A stretch of 55,069 nt of DNA from Lachnospiraceae bacterium (GCA_900771955.1 CAAGPW010000020.1:1-55069), one strand, 5' to 3'. Numbered from the stretch's first letter, positions 9,169 through 18,837 are shown. Numbers and translations are program-made. The notes: generated from the letters alone by a model not told the origin.

Positions 9169-10038
9169 CTATTTTAAGCATGCATACCGGACGATCAGCA
9201 TAATATAGTCTCCCACAAGTATCAGGATGCAGATAGCCACATTTAACGTCCGGTAACCATCAGACGGCTCTAACTGTGATGCAATATCCTTCGTCATATA
9301 ATATATACGCCAGGAAAGCTTAAACAGCTCAAGCTCCATCCAGAATTCCAGTGTACAGAGCATAAACACCTGCGCAAACCATAAAAAACCGGTTATACGA
9401 AGTACCATATCTTCGCTGTCCCAGATGCTGCTTTCATCATAATAGGACTGATAGGTGAGTAACGCAGAACGAATCAGTTCCGGGCTGTACTTTGCATCCG
9501 GAGCATCCACCAGTGTGGGCACCGGCACGGTGGATACTAAATTTTGCTCCTCTCCTTCGGTATCCGTTATCCCCATACTGCTCAACATTGCTGCAGCAGA
9601 TTCCGCGACTTCTTCATCACTCATGATTCTCCAATAATAGCTGCTTTGTTTATCTATATAGTAGGCATTTCCATCCGGGAATGTAACCTTATAATCCCCC
9701 ATACTACAGTAAGGACTCAAAATCTCATACTCATAAACATCATTCCCATAATAGATCTTATCCTTATCCATACGGAAACGGTCTCCCTCTTTTGCCGCCT
9801 CTTTCGCCAGCTCCGAATAATGGTAGTCCACCACGCAGTCCAGACAGCCTTCTTCTGCGTTTTTTTTCACAGTCAGGCTGTACTGGCCCCTGTCATAGCC
9901 TTTCTTTGCAAACAAGCCGTTTTGATACATCTGGTGCAGCAATGCTGCCGTTCCGATATAAAGCAGTGCCAGCACCAAAAACAGCAACAGCTTTTTCTCC
10001 CAGATCATCCGTAATAACTTCAAACACTTCTGCCTCAT
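9169..10038 (-). CDS. Membrane protein of unknown function, tandem paralogue 3
   Basis: I do not recognise the family. The 289-residue product has one N-terminal membrane helix (about residues 13-33, LLLFLVLALLYIGTAALLH), a roughly 170-residue soluble region that is probably extracytoplasmic, and two C-terminal helices. It shares layout and blocks with the two upstream genes, including GDRFRMDKDKIYYGN, VTFPDGNAYY and the near-identical DAKYSPELIRSALLTY. The start at 10038 follows GGGGAG by 7 nt, so the in-frame ATG further upstream is not preferred. It is the last of three consecutive minus-strand paralogues that look like one operon arising by duplication. The lipid- or envelope-facing role is a guess only. 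Confidence 0.7.
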   Translation of the reverse strand: MRQKCLKLLRMIWEKKLLLFLVLALLYIGTAALLHQMYQNGLFAKKGYDRGQYSLTVKKNAEEGCLDCVVDYHYSELAKEAAKEGDRFRMDKDKIYYGNDVYEYEILSPYCSMGDYKVTFPDGNAYYIDKQSSYYWRIMSDEEVAESAAAMLSSMGITDTEGEEQNLVSTVPVPTLVDAPDAKYSPELIRSALLTYQSYYDESSIWDSEDMVLRITGFLWFAQVFMLCTLEFWMELELFKLSWRIYYMTKDIASQLEPSDGYRTLNVAICILILVGDYIMLIVRYACLK

Positions 10039-10078
10039 TTTTCGACTCCCCATTTTTCAAAAAGCTTCCGGTATCCAG

Positions 10079-10942
10079 TTAATGCATATGCACGTATAAA
10101 TAGATCATCGTGATATAACCGGCTGCAAGCACAAGGATTGATGCTGTGATATAGGAATAGGTCATCCATGGAGACGGTTTCAGTTCCGGTGTCTCGTTTA
10201 ATGTTGAATAGGAAAGCCGCCAGGAAAGTATCGTCAATCTTAATTTGATCCACAGATCACGGGTACACAGAAGAAGGATTCCAATCACCCAGATGAGTCC
10301 GGAGGTTTCCATGATATTTCCCTCCGTATAGTTGTAATTACGGTCATCTTTTACATACTGTTTATAGGTTAAAAGCGCAGAACGGATCAGTTCGGGGCTG
10401 TATTTAGCATCCGGGGTCTCCACCTCTACATCCGGCTGTACCATTTCATAAATCTCCGAATTGACCTCACCTGCGTCCATCCCATACTCATCTGCCAGAT
10501 GATCTGCAATGCCGGAATAATGCTGTGCACTCTCCTCTTTACTCATGACACCGTAATAAGCGTCATCACCGTCACAGAACTGATAGAGCACTCCATCGGG
10601 GAATACTACTTTATAATCAAATGCTGCATATTCCAGACAGTCATACGTATACACATAATCACCATAATGGATTTCTTCCTTATCCATTGAAAAGTGATCG
10701 CCTTTCTTTGCACCTTCCGGCTGATAAGCCGAATCTCTGCCTCCAACGGTAAATTCCAGTGTCCCATCCTCTGCAGCCGGTCCTACATATAACGTGTATG
10801 CACCTTCACGATATGTTTTTTCCGTAAAAACGCCTCTTGCTGTAAGTTCATGCAGCACTGCGGCTGTCCCAAGATAAACAAACGTCAGCAGTAACGCTGC
10901 GATAATTCCCATTTTCCACATCTTATGTACAAATTTTTTCAT
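10079..10942 (-). CDS. Membrane protein of unknown function, tandem paralogue 2
   Basis: Same unrecognised family as its neighbours: an N-terminal helix (MGIIAALLLTFVYLGTAAVL), an extracytoplasmic domain with GDHFSMDKEEIHYGDYVY and VVFPDGVLYQF, the conserved DAKYSPELIRSALLTY, then two membrane helices (ILLLCTRDLW region and ASILVLAAGYITMIYLY). The chosen ATG at 10942 overlaps the stop of the preceding gene (ATGA at 10939-10942) and has AAAGGA 8 nt upstream, so translation is coupled; a longer in-frame start inside the previous gene is less likely. It is much closer to paralogue 3 than to paralogue 1. Confidence 0.7.
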   Translation of the reverse strand: MKKFVHKMWKMGIIAALLLTFVYLGTAAVLHELTARGVFTEKTYREGAYTLYVGPAAEDGTLEFTVGGRDSAYQPEGAKKGDHFSMDKEEIHYGDYVYTYDCLEYAAFDYKVVFPDGVLYQFCDGDDAYYGVMSKEESAQHYSGIADHLADEYGMDAGEVNSEIYEMVQPDVEVETPDAKYSPELIRSALLTYKQYVKDDRNYNYTEGNIMETSGLIWVIGILLLCTRDLWIKLRLTILSWRLSYSTLNETPELKPSPWMTYSYITASILVLAAGYITMIYLYVHMH

Positions 10943-11697
10943 CTTATAAATCCTTTCATATAACACCAGACAATAAGTCCTGCGATGGATACTCCATAGA
11001 ACAGTACTACTCCGACTGCAAACTTTACTTTTATCCAGAGTGATGGCTCTAAGAATTCCATATCCTCTGTTGTGTGAACAAAAATTGACTGACTAAACAC
11101 CCACATCCGAAACTCGATCAGATAATTCATAAGGCACAGCCATACCGTTCCAAGAAACCAGAAAACGGCACTTCCCCGAAAATATTTTCCGGCAGAACAG
11201 CTTACATCATATCCTTCTTTCATGCATTCCTGATAAGCCCCAAATGCTGCACAGAGTAACTTCGGTTTATAATTATCCGGTGCTTTTCTTGACTGTTCAT
11301 CCAGTAAAACACCTTCCCTTTCTGCCTTGGCATCATACTGGTAAGTTCTTCCATCCGGCAGATCGATCAGGAACTGTCCCTCCTGCCTGTAGTCCTTTCC
11401 ATAGTAATATACAGCTTTGTCACAATAAATATAATCCTGATCAATTGCAATGGAATCTCCCTTATTTACCAGTTCATCCGATGGCTCCGGGCAGTCCCTT
11501 ACCTCAAACTTCAGGTAATTGTCCCCTTTTTCCCCGCTCAGCACCAGCGTATAGCCGAATTTCTCATATGTTTTACCCGCAAGTATCACCTGCTTATAAT
11601 AGCAGTTTAAAAAAATTGCCGGTACAATATAGACTGCCATCAATACCAGAAATAAAATTCCCTTATCTGTCCATATCTTATTTAGTATACGTTTCAT
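10939..11697 (-). CDS. Membrane protein of unknown function, tandem paralogue 1 (divergent)
   Basis: First gene of the triplet. It keeps the layout (N-terminal helix LFLVLMAVYIVPAIFL, outer domain with KGDSIAIDQDYIYCDKAVYYY and LIDLPDGRTYQY, two C-terminal helices) but is shorter and the family block is diverged to PDNYKPKLLCAAFGAY. The start at 11697 sits 11 nt after GGAG; ATG 11706 is also possible. Longer frames up to 11808 would overlap the divergent transporter's leader and are rejected. Function is unknown; the operon arrangement implies the three products work together or replace each other. Confidence 0.65.
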   Translation of the reverse strand: MKRILNKIWTDKGILFLVLMAVYIVPAIFLNCYYKQVILAGKTYEKFGYTLVLSGEKGDNYLKFEVRDCPEPSDELVNKGDSIAIDQDYIYCDKAVYYYGKDYRQEGQFLIDLPDGRTYQYDAKAEREGVLLDEQSRKAPDNYKPKLLCAAFGAYQECMKEGYDVSCSAGKYFRGSAVFWFLGTVWLCLMNYLIEFRMWVFSQSIFVHTTEDMEFLEPSLWIKVKFAVGVVLFYGVSIAGLIVWCYMKGFIR

Positions 11698-11809
11698 CTT
11701 TTTCATTTCTCCAACAAATATAATACCTTTTTCTGTCGTTTCCGGTTTCATTTTTTTTATTTTTCTGCTAAAATATGCTTTGCGAATTTTTACTAAGGAG
11801 ATTTTCAAT

Positions 11810-12736
11810 ATGAATCAGCAAAATAATTATTATAAGGGCATGCTGATCGCAAGTACCGGGGCAATCAGCTGGGGACTTTCCGGAACCATGAGTCAGTACC
11901 TCTTTATGTATTACAGCCTGAATCCTGCATGGCTTACCATGGTCCGTATGCTCGGAGCCGGAACCGTCTTATTCCTGCTTGCGGCACTGCGCAAAAAAAA
12001 GCAGGTCTTTGCTATTTTTAAAAACAGAAAAGATACCCTGCATCTGGTCGTTTTTGCAATTTTAGGTCTGCTGTTCTGTCAGTATTCGTACCTTTCTGCC
12101 ATCGAACACTCAAACTCCGGAACTGCCACCGTCTTACAGACGTTAAGCGTTGTTATGGTACCGTTCTTTGTATGCATTTCCCAGAAGAAGAAACCGGAGG
12201 TAAAAGAGATTTTTTCCATTGCACTGGCACTTCTCGGTGTATTTTTGATCGCCACGCACGGAAATCCATCCCAGATGGTATTATCCAGGGGCGGTCTTTT
12301 CTGGGGACTCTGCTCTGCTCTGGCCGCGGTATTTTATTCCACGCTCTCCGAGCGTCTGGTTGCCGTCTGGGGCAGTCCGGTCATCACCGGTTATGGCATG
12401 TTAATCGGCGGCATTGCTTTCACGGTCATCGGAAGACCCTGGCATGCCTATGTCCCAATGGATCTAAAAGGGTTTATTGTACTGATTCTCATTGTTCTGA
12501 TCGGTACCACCATGGCATTTCTCTGCTTTTTAAAGGGTGTCAGTGTGATCGGTCCGGACAAGGCGCTCTTGATCGGAGCCCTGGAGCCTGTCTCCGCAAC
12601 GGTCATTTCCTTTTTGTGGCTGCATACCGCTTTTACGATTGCGGATATCATCGGCTTTGTCTGCATCCTTGCAACCGTTTTGATCCTGACAAATTCCGGA
12701 AAGCCTGGTGAAACGGCAGACATTTCACATTCATAA
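11810..12736 (+). CDS. EamA/DMT-family transporter
   Basis: The 308-residue protein has about ten predicted membrane helices in two EamA repeats, typical of drug/metabolite transporters such as RhaT or YdcZ relatives. Recognisable segments are STGAISWGLSGTMSQYLF at the start, the helix-3/4 region YSYLSAIEHSNSGTATVLQT, and FLKGVSVIGPDKALLIGALEPV in the second half. The substrate is not readable; amino acid or metabolite efflux is common in the family. The start at 11810 follows AAGGAG by 10 nt; the in-frame ATG at 11780 lies upstream of that site and is rejected. It is the only plus-strand gene in this part, divergent from the membrane triplet and convergent with the response regulator. An extended -10-like TGCTAAAAT lies at about 11766. 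Confidence 0.85.
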   Translation: MNQQNNYYKGMLIASTGAISWGLSGTMSQYLFMYYSLNPAWLTMVRMLGAGTVLFLLAALRKKKQVFAIFKNRKDTLHLVVFAILGLLFCQYSYLSAIEHSNSGTATVLQTLSVVMVPFFVCISQKKKPEVKEIFSIALALLGVFLIATHGNPSQMVLSRGGLFWGLCSALAAVFYSTLSERLVAVWGSPVITGYGMLIGGIAFTVIGRPWHAYVPMDLKGFIVLILIVLIGTTMAFLCFLKGVSVIGPDKALLIGALEPVSATVISFLWLHTAFTIADIIGFVCILATVLILTNSGKPGETADISHS

Positions 12737-12758
12737 ATTCCGGATCGGATGACCCGTT

Positions 12759-13400
12759 TCAGTTTTGGTTTTTCCGTCCGGTCAGGTAATAGACGGCAAG
12801 TGCCGTGCGGTGGGACAGGTTTTCCTTTGCGAGTATCCCGGTAATATAGTTTTTTACCGTTCCCTCACTCAAAAACAGTTTGTCTGCAATCTCCTTATTG
12901 GAAAGCCCGTTTGCCACTTCACGGATGATGTCTAACTCTCTTGCCGTATAGCCGGAGCCGTCAAACAGAGAACCTGGCTGTCTGCATGCACCTGCCGCCA
13001 TATTTTCAAGATATCCTTCCTCCATGACCGCTGTGCCGTTGTATACAGATTTTATCATCTGTTTTAAATGCTCCGGCGTATGATTTTTGATCAGATAACC
13101 TTTTGCCCCACACTGCAGCGCACGCTGCACCAGCGCATAATCATCAAATGTCGTGAGGATCAGAACTTTTCCCATTCCATGCTCCACAATATATTCTGTT
13201 GCTTCGATTCCATCCATTTCCGGCATCTGTATATCCATCAAAAAAACGTCCGGAGCTTCTTTTTTCCCCAGTTCAATTGCTTCTTTTCCGTTTGCCGCAC
13301 AGCCGAGCACCTCAAATTCTTCATCCACGCTTAAGATGATCTTCATGCCATCCCGCACAAAATCACTGTCGTCCGCAATAATTACTTTTATTTTTTCCAT
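12759..13400 (-). CDS. NarL/LuxR-family response regulator
   Basis: The 213-residue protein has a receiver domain (KVIIADDSDFVRDGMKI acidic pocket, DVFLMDIQMPEMDG with the phospho-acceptor Asp near 56, LTTFDD and the KGYLIKN lysine) and a LuxR-type helix-turn-helix (YTARELDIIREVANGLSN then EIADKLFLSEGTVKNYI) at residues 145-205. It should bind DNA when phosphorylated by the kinase encoded just upstream. The two-component genes follow two permease genes and an ATPase in one minus-strand run, so the probable target is this exporter's own operon. Confidence 0.92.
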   Translation of the reverse strand: MEKIKVIIADDSDFVRDGMKIILSVDEEFEVLGCAANGKEAIELGKKEAPDVFLMDIQMPEMDGIEATEYIVEHGMGKVLILTTFDDYALVQRALQCGAKGYLIKNHTPEHLKQMIKSVYNGTAVMEEGYLENMAAGACRQPGSLFDGSGYTARELDIIREVANGLSNKEIADKLFLSEGTVKNYITGILAKENLSHRTALAVYYLTGRKNQN

Positions 13401-13415
13401 TCCTGTTCTCCCCCA

Positions 13416-14564
13416 TCACATCGGAAGCAGCATATTGATCGTAAATCCCGCTTCCGACTGAAAATCTATGATTCCGTTTACATTGCGCACACGTTTGCGC
13501 ATACCTGTAATCCCCATACCGTCCGTGATCTTGCTGCAGCCGACACCATTGTCAGTAATACAACAGCGCAGCATCTGGTTCATTGCGATCAGCCTGATCT
13601 CTATTTTTGTGCAATGCGCATATTTTAAGGCATTGGACACTGCCTCCACAGCATTATCCAGAATAATCTCCAGATATTTCTCAGGCACCGCAGACAGATC
13701 TCCCTCCGTCTTCAGTTTTGCCTCAATGTCCATGCCCCTGCATTCTTCACAGAGACGCTCAAGCTGCAGCATGGCCAGTTTATAGCGTGGCGGACGTTCC
13801 CGCCGCAGGATTGCACGTATCTCATCCATTCCCCTTCTGAGCTGGTCGATCACTGCCTGCAGGATTTTTTCTGTTGTCTCCGGATCTTTCTGTATTAAAA
13901 GTTTTGCCGCCTCTAACTGATAGACGGAACCGTTGATACTGTGCCCCAGCTTGTCATGCAGCATCTGTGACAGATTTGCCCGCTCCTCAAGCACCTGATT
14001 TTCCGCACCTAAAAGTCCGCGCTTTAATTCCTCATGCAGCGCATGCTCCCGTTCATTCAGGTCTTTTTTCAGATGCTGCTCCGATATCGTATTTTCTCTC
14101 ATCTGCACCCGGTAGGAAGTCACAATAAAATCATGCTGCAGATAAATGATCCCGGCAATCAGTGCAATGACAAAATACCAGTTGTTATTTTCCGCGAAAA
14201 ACGGCACGGTAAAAAGTAACGGCAGTGCATACCACAGAACGCTCCCGTGCTCTTTTCTCCAATGCCTGAGGGCAGAGACGATCTCATATCCGAGCAGTAC
14301 GCCGGGCAGCAGGAACAGTTTCCCGTACCAGAATACAAGAAACACCAGTTCCCCTGTTGCCACCAGAAGAAAAAGCATGCGAAAGCCTTTCTTCTCCGTC
14401 AGTGCCTGCCCGATAAACAACCCGAAAAATAATGCCAAAAGCAGGAATATCCCTCCGGATATCCCTGCCTGTGCCTGTCTTATCAGTAACAGATATATTT
14501 CAATAAACAGTATAAAAAACGTTTTCACTGTCAGAAAATAATTTTCCCGAATCTGCTCTGTCAT
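13416..14564 (-). CDS. Membrane sensor histidine kinase, HisKA_3 type
   Basis: The first 140 residues form about five or six membrane helices with almost no outer loops, suggesting sensing at or in the membrane. A coiled linker leads to the HisKA_3 phosphoacceptor helix with MLHDKLGHSINGSVY near residue 203 and then a HATPase_c domain (LEIILDNAVEAVSNAL N-box, DNGVGCSKI and GMGITGMRKRV glycine loops). This is the NarX/DesK class that pairs with NarL-type regulators, and the partner follows 15 bp downstream. Its start overlaps the upstream permease's stop. Systems of this layout commonly sense peptide antibiotics or membrane stress; that reading is inference from context. Confidence 0.9.
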   Translation of the reverse strand: MTEQIRENYFLTVKTFFILFIEIYLLLIRQAQAGISGGIFLLLALFFGLFIGQALTEKKGFRMLFLLVATGELVFLVFWYGKLFLLPGVLLGYEIVSALRHWRKEHGSVLWYALPLLFTVPFFAENNNWYFVIALIAGIIYLQHDFIVTSYRVQMRENTISEQHLKKDLNEREHALHEELKRGLLGAENQVLEERANLSQMLHDKLGHSINGSVYQLEAAKLLIQKDPETTEKILQAVIDQLRRGMDEIRAILRRERPPRYKLAMLQLERLCEECRGMDIEAKLKTEGDLSAVPEKYLEIILDNAVEAVSNALKYAHCTKIEIRLIAMNQMLRCCITDNGVGCSKITDGMGITGMRKRVRNVNGIIDFQSEAGFTINMLLPM

Positions 14565-15826
14565 GCTTCACTCGCTTTCAATTTCAATCCTACCGCCCCG
14601 ATACCGAGGATCACAATAAGGTATGCCGCTGTAATACAGCAGACCATCGGATATGCCTTTGCATTTCCAAGCAACAGCATTTCTGTTCCCTTCAAAAACC
14701 ACCATTGCGGCATCAGATGGGAGAGCCGCTCCATGACTTCTGATGTCCCGTCCAGCGGGAAATAAAGTCCTGCAAGCAGTGCCGAGATACTCCAGATGGC
14801 AAATACCGCATAATTTGCGCCCATCACGTTACCGACCAAAATTCCCACACAAAGGCTGAGCACTGAAAATATAAGTCCAAGCAGAAAGATAAAACTTAAA
14901 AATCCCGCTTTTGATACCCCAAAATCCATATTCCGGACTCCAAATACCGCACATGCCATCACACCGGTCTGCAGCAGCGCGATCAGAATGCACATGCACA
15001 GTTTTGCCAGCAGATATTCTACCTGCCCCGCCTTTGTCAGCATAATTCTAGTATACACCCTGTTGTCGCGCTCTTCAATCACCGTATGTGCAATACACAC
15101 TCCACAGAAGAGAAAACCTAACGTAAGCACTGCATATGCATAGCCTGCCAGACTTTTCTTTGTATTCTGTTCAGTATTCAATGCAGATGCATTTTTTCCG
15201 TTTAAGGTCACGATCTTCTTTTCCGGCAAATTATTCTGTATGACACGAAGCGTGGAAAGTACCGTTGTTTCATCTCCGCCGGTTCCTTCTGCCACCTGCC
15301 TGACCGCGCAGATCTCATCTTTAAGATCATTTAAGAAAAGTTCCATACGGGCATCGTCCGACACCTCATAGATCAGGAATCCCTCCTCCGCGTTTCCACT
15401 GGCGACATCCTTAAAAAACCCAGGTTTCAGATACAGGATAACTCCGACACGGTCATTTTGGGCATCCTGTTCTGCATACTTCCTCACCTGGTTTTCGCTC
15501 ATTTTTTCCGCATCCAGACGATACACGGAATACATCCCATTTCCCGCAAGATCCTGTAAAATATACCCGGTAAGTTTTGAATGCGATGCATCGTATACTT
15601 TGACAGAAAAGTTCTCGATGTCATTCAGATACACAACTCTTTCTTTCGGCGAATCAAGCTCTTTGACCGTTCCCGTTTCCTTATCCTCATCATAAAAAGA
15701 AGTATCCATATGAAGATTTAAGATGACCACCGATAAAAGTGGCGCTACAAGAAGGAAAAACAAAAATCCCTTATTCCGCAGCTGCAGCTTTGCATTTATT
15801 TTTAACAATTCCAGAAAATGACTCAT
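14561..15826 (-). CDS. ABC-2 type exporter permease
   Basis: The 421-residue protein has an N-terminal helix (GFLFFLLVAPLLSVVILNL), an extracytoplasmic domain of about 190 residues, and five or six C-terminal helices, the layout of ABC-2 permeases in the YhaP/NatB class. It overlaps both neighbours by ATGA-type junctions. With the second permease and the ATPase it forms a complete export complex. Substrate unknown; peptide or small-molecule antibiotic export is the usual role for such units next to a NarL-type system. Confidence 0.85.
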   Translation of the reverse strand: MSHFLELLKINAKLQLRNKGFLFFLLVAPLLSVVILNLHMDTSFYDEDKETGTVKELDSPKERVVYLNDIENFSVKVYDASHSKLTGYILQDLAGNGMYSVYRLDAEKMSENQVRKYAEQDAQNDRVGVILYLKPGFFKDVASGNAEEGFLIYEVSDDARMELFLNDLKDEICAVRQVAEGTGGDETTVLSTLRVIQNNLPEKKIVTLNGKNASALNTEQNTKKSLAGYAYAVLTLGFLFCGVCIAHTVIEERDNRVYTRIMLTKAGQVEYLLAKLCMCILIALLQTGVMACAVFGVRNMDFGVSKAGFLSFIFLLGLIFSVLSLCVGILVGNVMGANYAVFAIWSISALLAGLYFPLDGTSEVMERLSHLMPQWWFLKGTEMLLLGNAKAYPMVCCITAAYLIVILGIGAVGLKLKASEA

Positions 15827-16914
15827 GCCTCTCCTCCTTTTCTGATTCTGCTTACCAGAAGTGCAAGCACTGTACAGATAACCGTGACTGCTCCCACATA
15901 TACCATACTGCTCACTGCATAATCGCTGTGTCCCATGCAGGAGTATTCCACCAGCGCCCGGTTTACATAATATATGGCTGACAGTCTTTTTAATGATTCC
16001 GGCTGGGAAGAAAACATATAAGTCTCAAAACTTCCACCGAAAAATCCCATAAACCACACCATCGTAAACAATACGATCACCGTTACCGCAAAATTCCGAA
16101 AAATATAGTACAAAAGCATTCCGACCGAGATTGCCGCCATGATCGTCAGAAGTAAAATCAGTGCAGACTGCAGATAACCACCCCACGAAACACCAAACAA
16201 AAAACTGGAAAGCACTGCTGTCACTGCCATTTCACATGCTGTAAGTGCCACGGCAGGAATCCACCTTGCAAAATAGAGCCTGCCACTGGAAATACCGGAA
16301 AGTTCAAATCGTTTTTCAATGCCGTTTTTCTTTTCACTCGCAAAAACACCTGCCACGCTCACAATGCCCAGCCAGGAAAAATATACCACCTCAATGATCC
16401 CATAATAGTCGATGGAACTGATTGCCGGCATGTAGGAGAGCTTTTCCGCCGGGAGCTTATCGATCAAAACCGTTGTTTCTGGAAACATAAGGTCACGCAC
16501 TCCGGCGTCAATCCCACGGTTCACCTGTTCCATAAAATATTCCAGCATTTTTCCCTCATTTTTATCATCTGCATTCTCGTATACTGTATACGAATCATCC
16601 GCAAAGACCAGGAAACCGGCAAGATCATTTTTTTCTACGATCTTTTGAACATCTCCGTCCGGATAGCTGAAAAAATCAATCCCTGCTTCACTCCCGGCTT
16701 TTTTTATGTCTTCTATATTTTCTTCAAACACACTGCCTGCATCAATCCGGTATCCTACCTTAAAATTACCGGTCTTTTCATAAGTTGCCATCATATTGCC
16801 AAATGCCGCAGAAAGCATCGCTATGACTAATATCGGGCCAAGCAGCATAACGATTACCACCCATTTATTACGCAGCATCAGCTTGAAATTATTTTTTATC
16901 AGATATCTAATCAT
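15823..16914 (-). CDS. ABC-2 type exporter permease
   Basis: A 363-residue permease with the same layout as its downstream partner: N-terminal helix (VVIVMLLGPILVIAMLSAAF), an outer domain of about 150 residues and a six-helix C-terminal bundle including AVTVIVLFTMVWFMGFFGG. Two different permease subunits with one ATPase imply a heterodimeric channel. Its stop overlaps the next start at 15823-15826, so translation is coupled. Confidence 0.85.
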   Translation of the reverse strand: MIRYLIKNNFKLMLRNKWVVIVMLLGPILVIAMLSAAFGNMMATYEKTGNFKVGYRIDAGSVFEENIEDIKKAGSEAGIDFFSYPDGDVQKIVEKNDLAGFLVFADDSYTVYENADDKNEGKMLEYFMEQVNRGIDAGVRDLMFPETTVLIDKLPAEKLSYMPAISSIDYYGIIEVVYFSWLGIVSVAGVFASEKKNGIEKRFELSGISSGRLYFARWIPAVALTACEMAVTAVLSSFLFGVSWGGYLQSALILLLTIMAAISVGMLLYYIFRNFAVTVIVLFTMVWFMGFFGGSFETYMFSSQPESLKRLSAIYYVNRALVEYSCMGHSDYAVSSMVYVGAVTVICTVLALLVSRIRKGGEA

Positions 16915-16926
16915 CGAAACCTCCTG

Positions 16927-17688
16927 CTATTCTGCATAATCTCTGAGTTTTTTTCCGGTCAGGGTTAAAAATACCTCCTCTAACGTGATATCGTCCCTGT
17001 CCTTTGCCACCATCTGTTTTAGTTCACTGCTGGTTCCGCATGCGATCATTTTTCCATTGTCCATGATGGCAATGCGCGTGCAGATCGCCTCCACTTCCTC
17101 CATATAATGGCTGGTGTAAATGATCGTTGCACCGTTTTCGTTGGATTCTTTTATTTTTTCCAGAATAAAATTTCGCGACTGCGGATCTATCCCGACCGTC
17201 GGTTCATCAAAGATCAACAGCTCCGGCTGATGACCGATGGCACATGCGATGTTTAACCGTCGTTTCATTCCACCGGAAAAATTCTTTGCGAATTCATCCT
17301 TCCGTTCACTTAAGCCAACATACGCAAGCGAGGTACGAACCGCTTCCTTTAATTTTTCTCCCCGGATTCCGTACAGCGAGGTAAACAGTTCCACATTCTC
17401 CCATGCCTTTAATTTTCCATGTATTGCAAGTTCCTGCGGGATATAACCGATCCGCTTTATCATTTCTTTTTTCTGCTTTCCTATGTCTTTTCCAAATAAT
17501 TCAATGCTTCCCGCTGTCGGTTTTTTGATCGAACAGATCATATTCATGGTCGTGCTCTTTCCCGCTCCATTTGGTCCAAGCAATCCGAAAATCTCTCCCC
17601 GTTTTATTTCAAGATTTAACCCGTCCACAACCGTATGACTGCCATATTTTTTCATCAGATCCGTGGTCTTTAATACGATTTCTTCCAT
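16927..17688 (-). CDS. ABC exporter ATPase (CcmA/DrrA type)
   Basis: The 253-residue ATPase has Walker A GLLGPNGAGKSTTMNM near residue 34, the signature FSGGMKRRLNIACAIG near 139, Walker B LLIFDEPTVGIDPQSRN near 160, and the switch histidine in IIYTSHYMEEVEAIC. It energises the two permeases encoded next in the operon. It is the first gene of the five-gene exporter/two-component unit. Its C-terminal extension is short, so it lacks an added regulatory domain. Confidence 0.92.
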   Translation of the reverse strand: MEEIVLKTTDLMKKYGSHTVVDGLNLEIKRGEIFGLLGPNGAGKSTTMNMICSIKKPTAGSIELFGKDIGKQKKEMIKRIGYIPQELAIHGKLKAWENVELFTSLYGIRGEKLKEAVRTSLAYVGLSERKDEFAKNFSGGMKRRLNIACAIGHQPELLIFDEPTVGIDPQSRNFILEKIKESNENGATIIYTSHYMEEVEAICTRIAIMDNGKMIACGTSSELKQMVAKDRDDITLEEVFLTLTGKKLRDYAE

Positions 17689-17774
17689 ATCCTCATCCTT
17701 CCGTTTGATTATGCTTTTTTCTCTACGCTATTTATCATAACAGGATTTCTTTTGCTGCAACAGTGAAAGAACGC

Positions 17775-17806
17775 ACAAAAGGGATATGACAAAAGTCATA
17801 TCCCTT
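17775..17806 (-). terminator. Intrinsic terminator after the DUF2268 gene
   Basis: A perfect 12-bp stem (AAGGGATATGAC with a 4-nt loop and its complement) at 17779-17806, followed on the minus strand by TTTTG. It lies about 80 nt beyond the DUF2268 stop and about 90 nt upstream of the exporter ATPase start, so it insulates the two units. The 17689-17885 gap holds little else. Confidence 0.65.
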
Positions 17807-17885
17807 AGTTACACAACCTTTTTTCCTGCCCATATACGCATGAGCAGACACTTCAACAGGTATAGATTTCAATAACCGCTGACCC

Positions 17886-18794
17886 TTATTTCCAAAAATC
17901 CTCCGATTGTTTCAAAATTTCTTCCGTTGGCGTGATAGTCGCCTCATAAATGGACGCACCCGTTTTTTTCAGATAGTGTCCAATCAGCGCATACCCGCAG
18001 GCATAGCCGCCGCAATAAGGCATCCCGATAGGTTTTCCACCACGCAGCGCCATGATCTCATCGCCATAAAGATAAGAAGAAAGTGTCTGGAAATCGCTTG
18101 TCATCAGATTTTCCCGGACAAGCGGTTTGACGGTTTCCCGCAGGACTTCCGGTGTCGTTTCTCTGACCCACTTGCCTACCTTATCCTCGCCGAACATTTT
18201 TGCGGCAAAAGTTTCTGCCAGACCTTCCGACACGATCATATCAGCCAACGTAATATTGCTGCTCCACTGCATGAACTGCCAGCGGACATTATGATTGGTT
18301 TCATGTGCCAGTGCCACGGGCAGCAGACTGAGCGACCGCCCATTCGGTACAATAGAGCCAATGATATAACCGGGAATACCTCCATCACCGCAATAGTCGC
18401 CTGACATAACGGTCATAGGATTTTGCGGATCGCTCAGCACAACCGTAAACACATACTCCTGTTTCTGCAGTGTGATCCCGTGCTGCTCAAAGCCTGAAAG
18501 TGTATTACGGATACTGCTTTCACAGTCCGCCCAAAAAACATCGTCGCTGATTTTCTCAATCTCTGCACGACGCTTCTCCGTGATCTGTGCCGGGGCATAG
18601 AAGCCGCTCATCCCGGCGGCAGATACCACATCACAACCACCCTCTGTTTCCGACTTCAGCGGAATACCGACACATGACCATTTAAACTCAAAGGGCTTCA
18701 TCAGCTCATTCCGATAGATGTTATCTTTTTCGTCTGGTGCCGCATCCATCATTTTCCGATAAATGCGATCAGACCGGATTGCTGTAATATTCAT
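17886..18794 (-). CDS. DUF2268 putative zinc metallopeptidase
   Basis: This 302-residue soluble protein carries HETNH (an HExxH zinc motif) in LLPVALAHETNHNVRW near residue 175 and a downstream SEGLAETFAAKMFGE that can supply the third, glutamate ligand, as in DUF2268 gluzincin-like proteins. The first 90 residues are diverged. No signal peptide is present, so any protease activity would be cytoplasmic. It stands alone behind a promoter with a 19-bp spacer of MerR type (18838-18868) and GGAGG 7 nt before its ATG. No MerR gene is adjacent. Such isolated DUF2268 genes are often stress-induced; here that is inference from the promoter. Confidence 0.8.
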   Translation of the reverse strand: MNITAIRSDRIYRKMMDAAPDEKDNIYRNELMKPFEFKWSCVGIPLKSETEGGCDVVSAAGMSGFYAPAQITEKRRAEIEKISDDVFWADCESSIRNTLSGFEQHGITLQKQEYVFTVVLSDPQNPMTVMSGDYCGDGGIPGYIIGSIVPNGRSLSLLPVALAHETNHNVRWQFMQWSSNITLADMIVSEGLAETFAAKMFGEDKVGKWVRETTPEVLRETVKPLVRENLMTSDFQTLSSYLYGDEIMALRGGKPIGMPYCGGYACGYALIGHYLKKTGASIYEATITPTEEILKQSEDFWK

Positions 18795-18837
18795 GTTAAA
18801 ACCTCCATTTTGTTTTCTTATGTCCGAACATAGCTAT

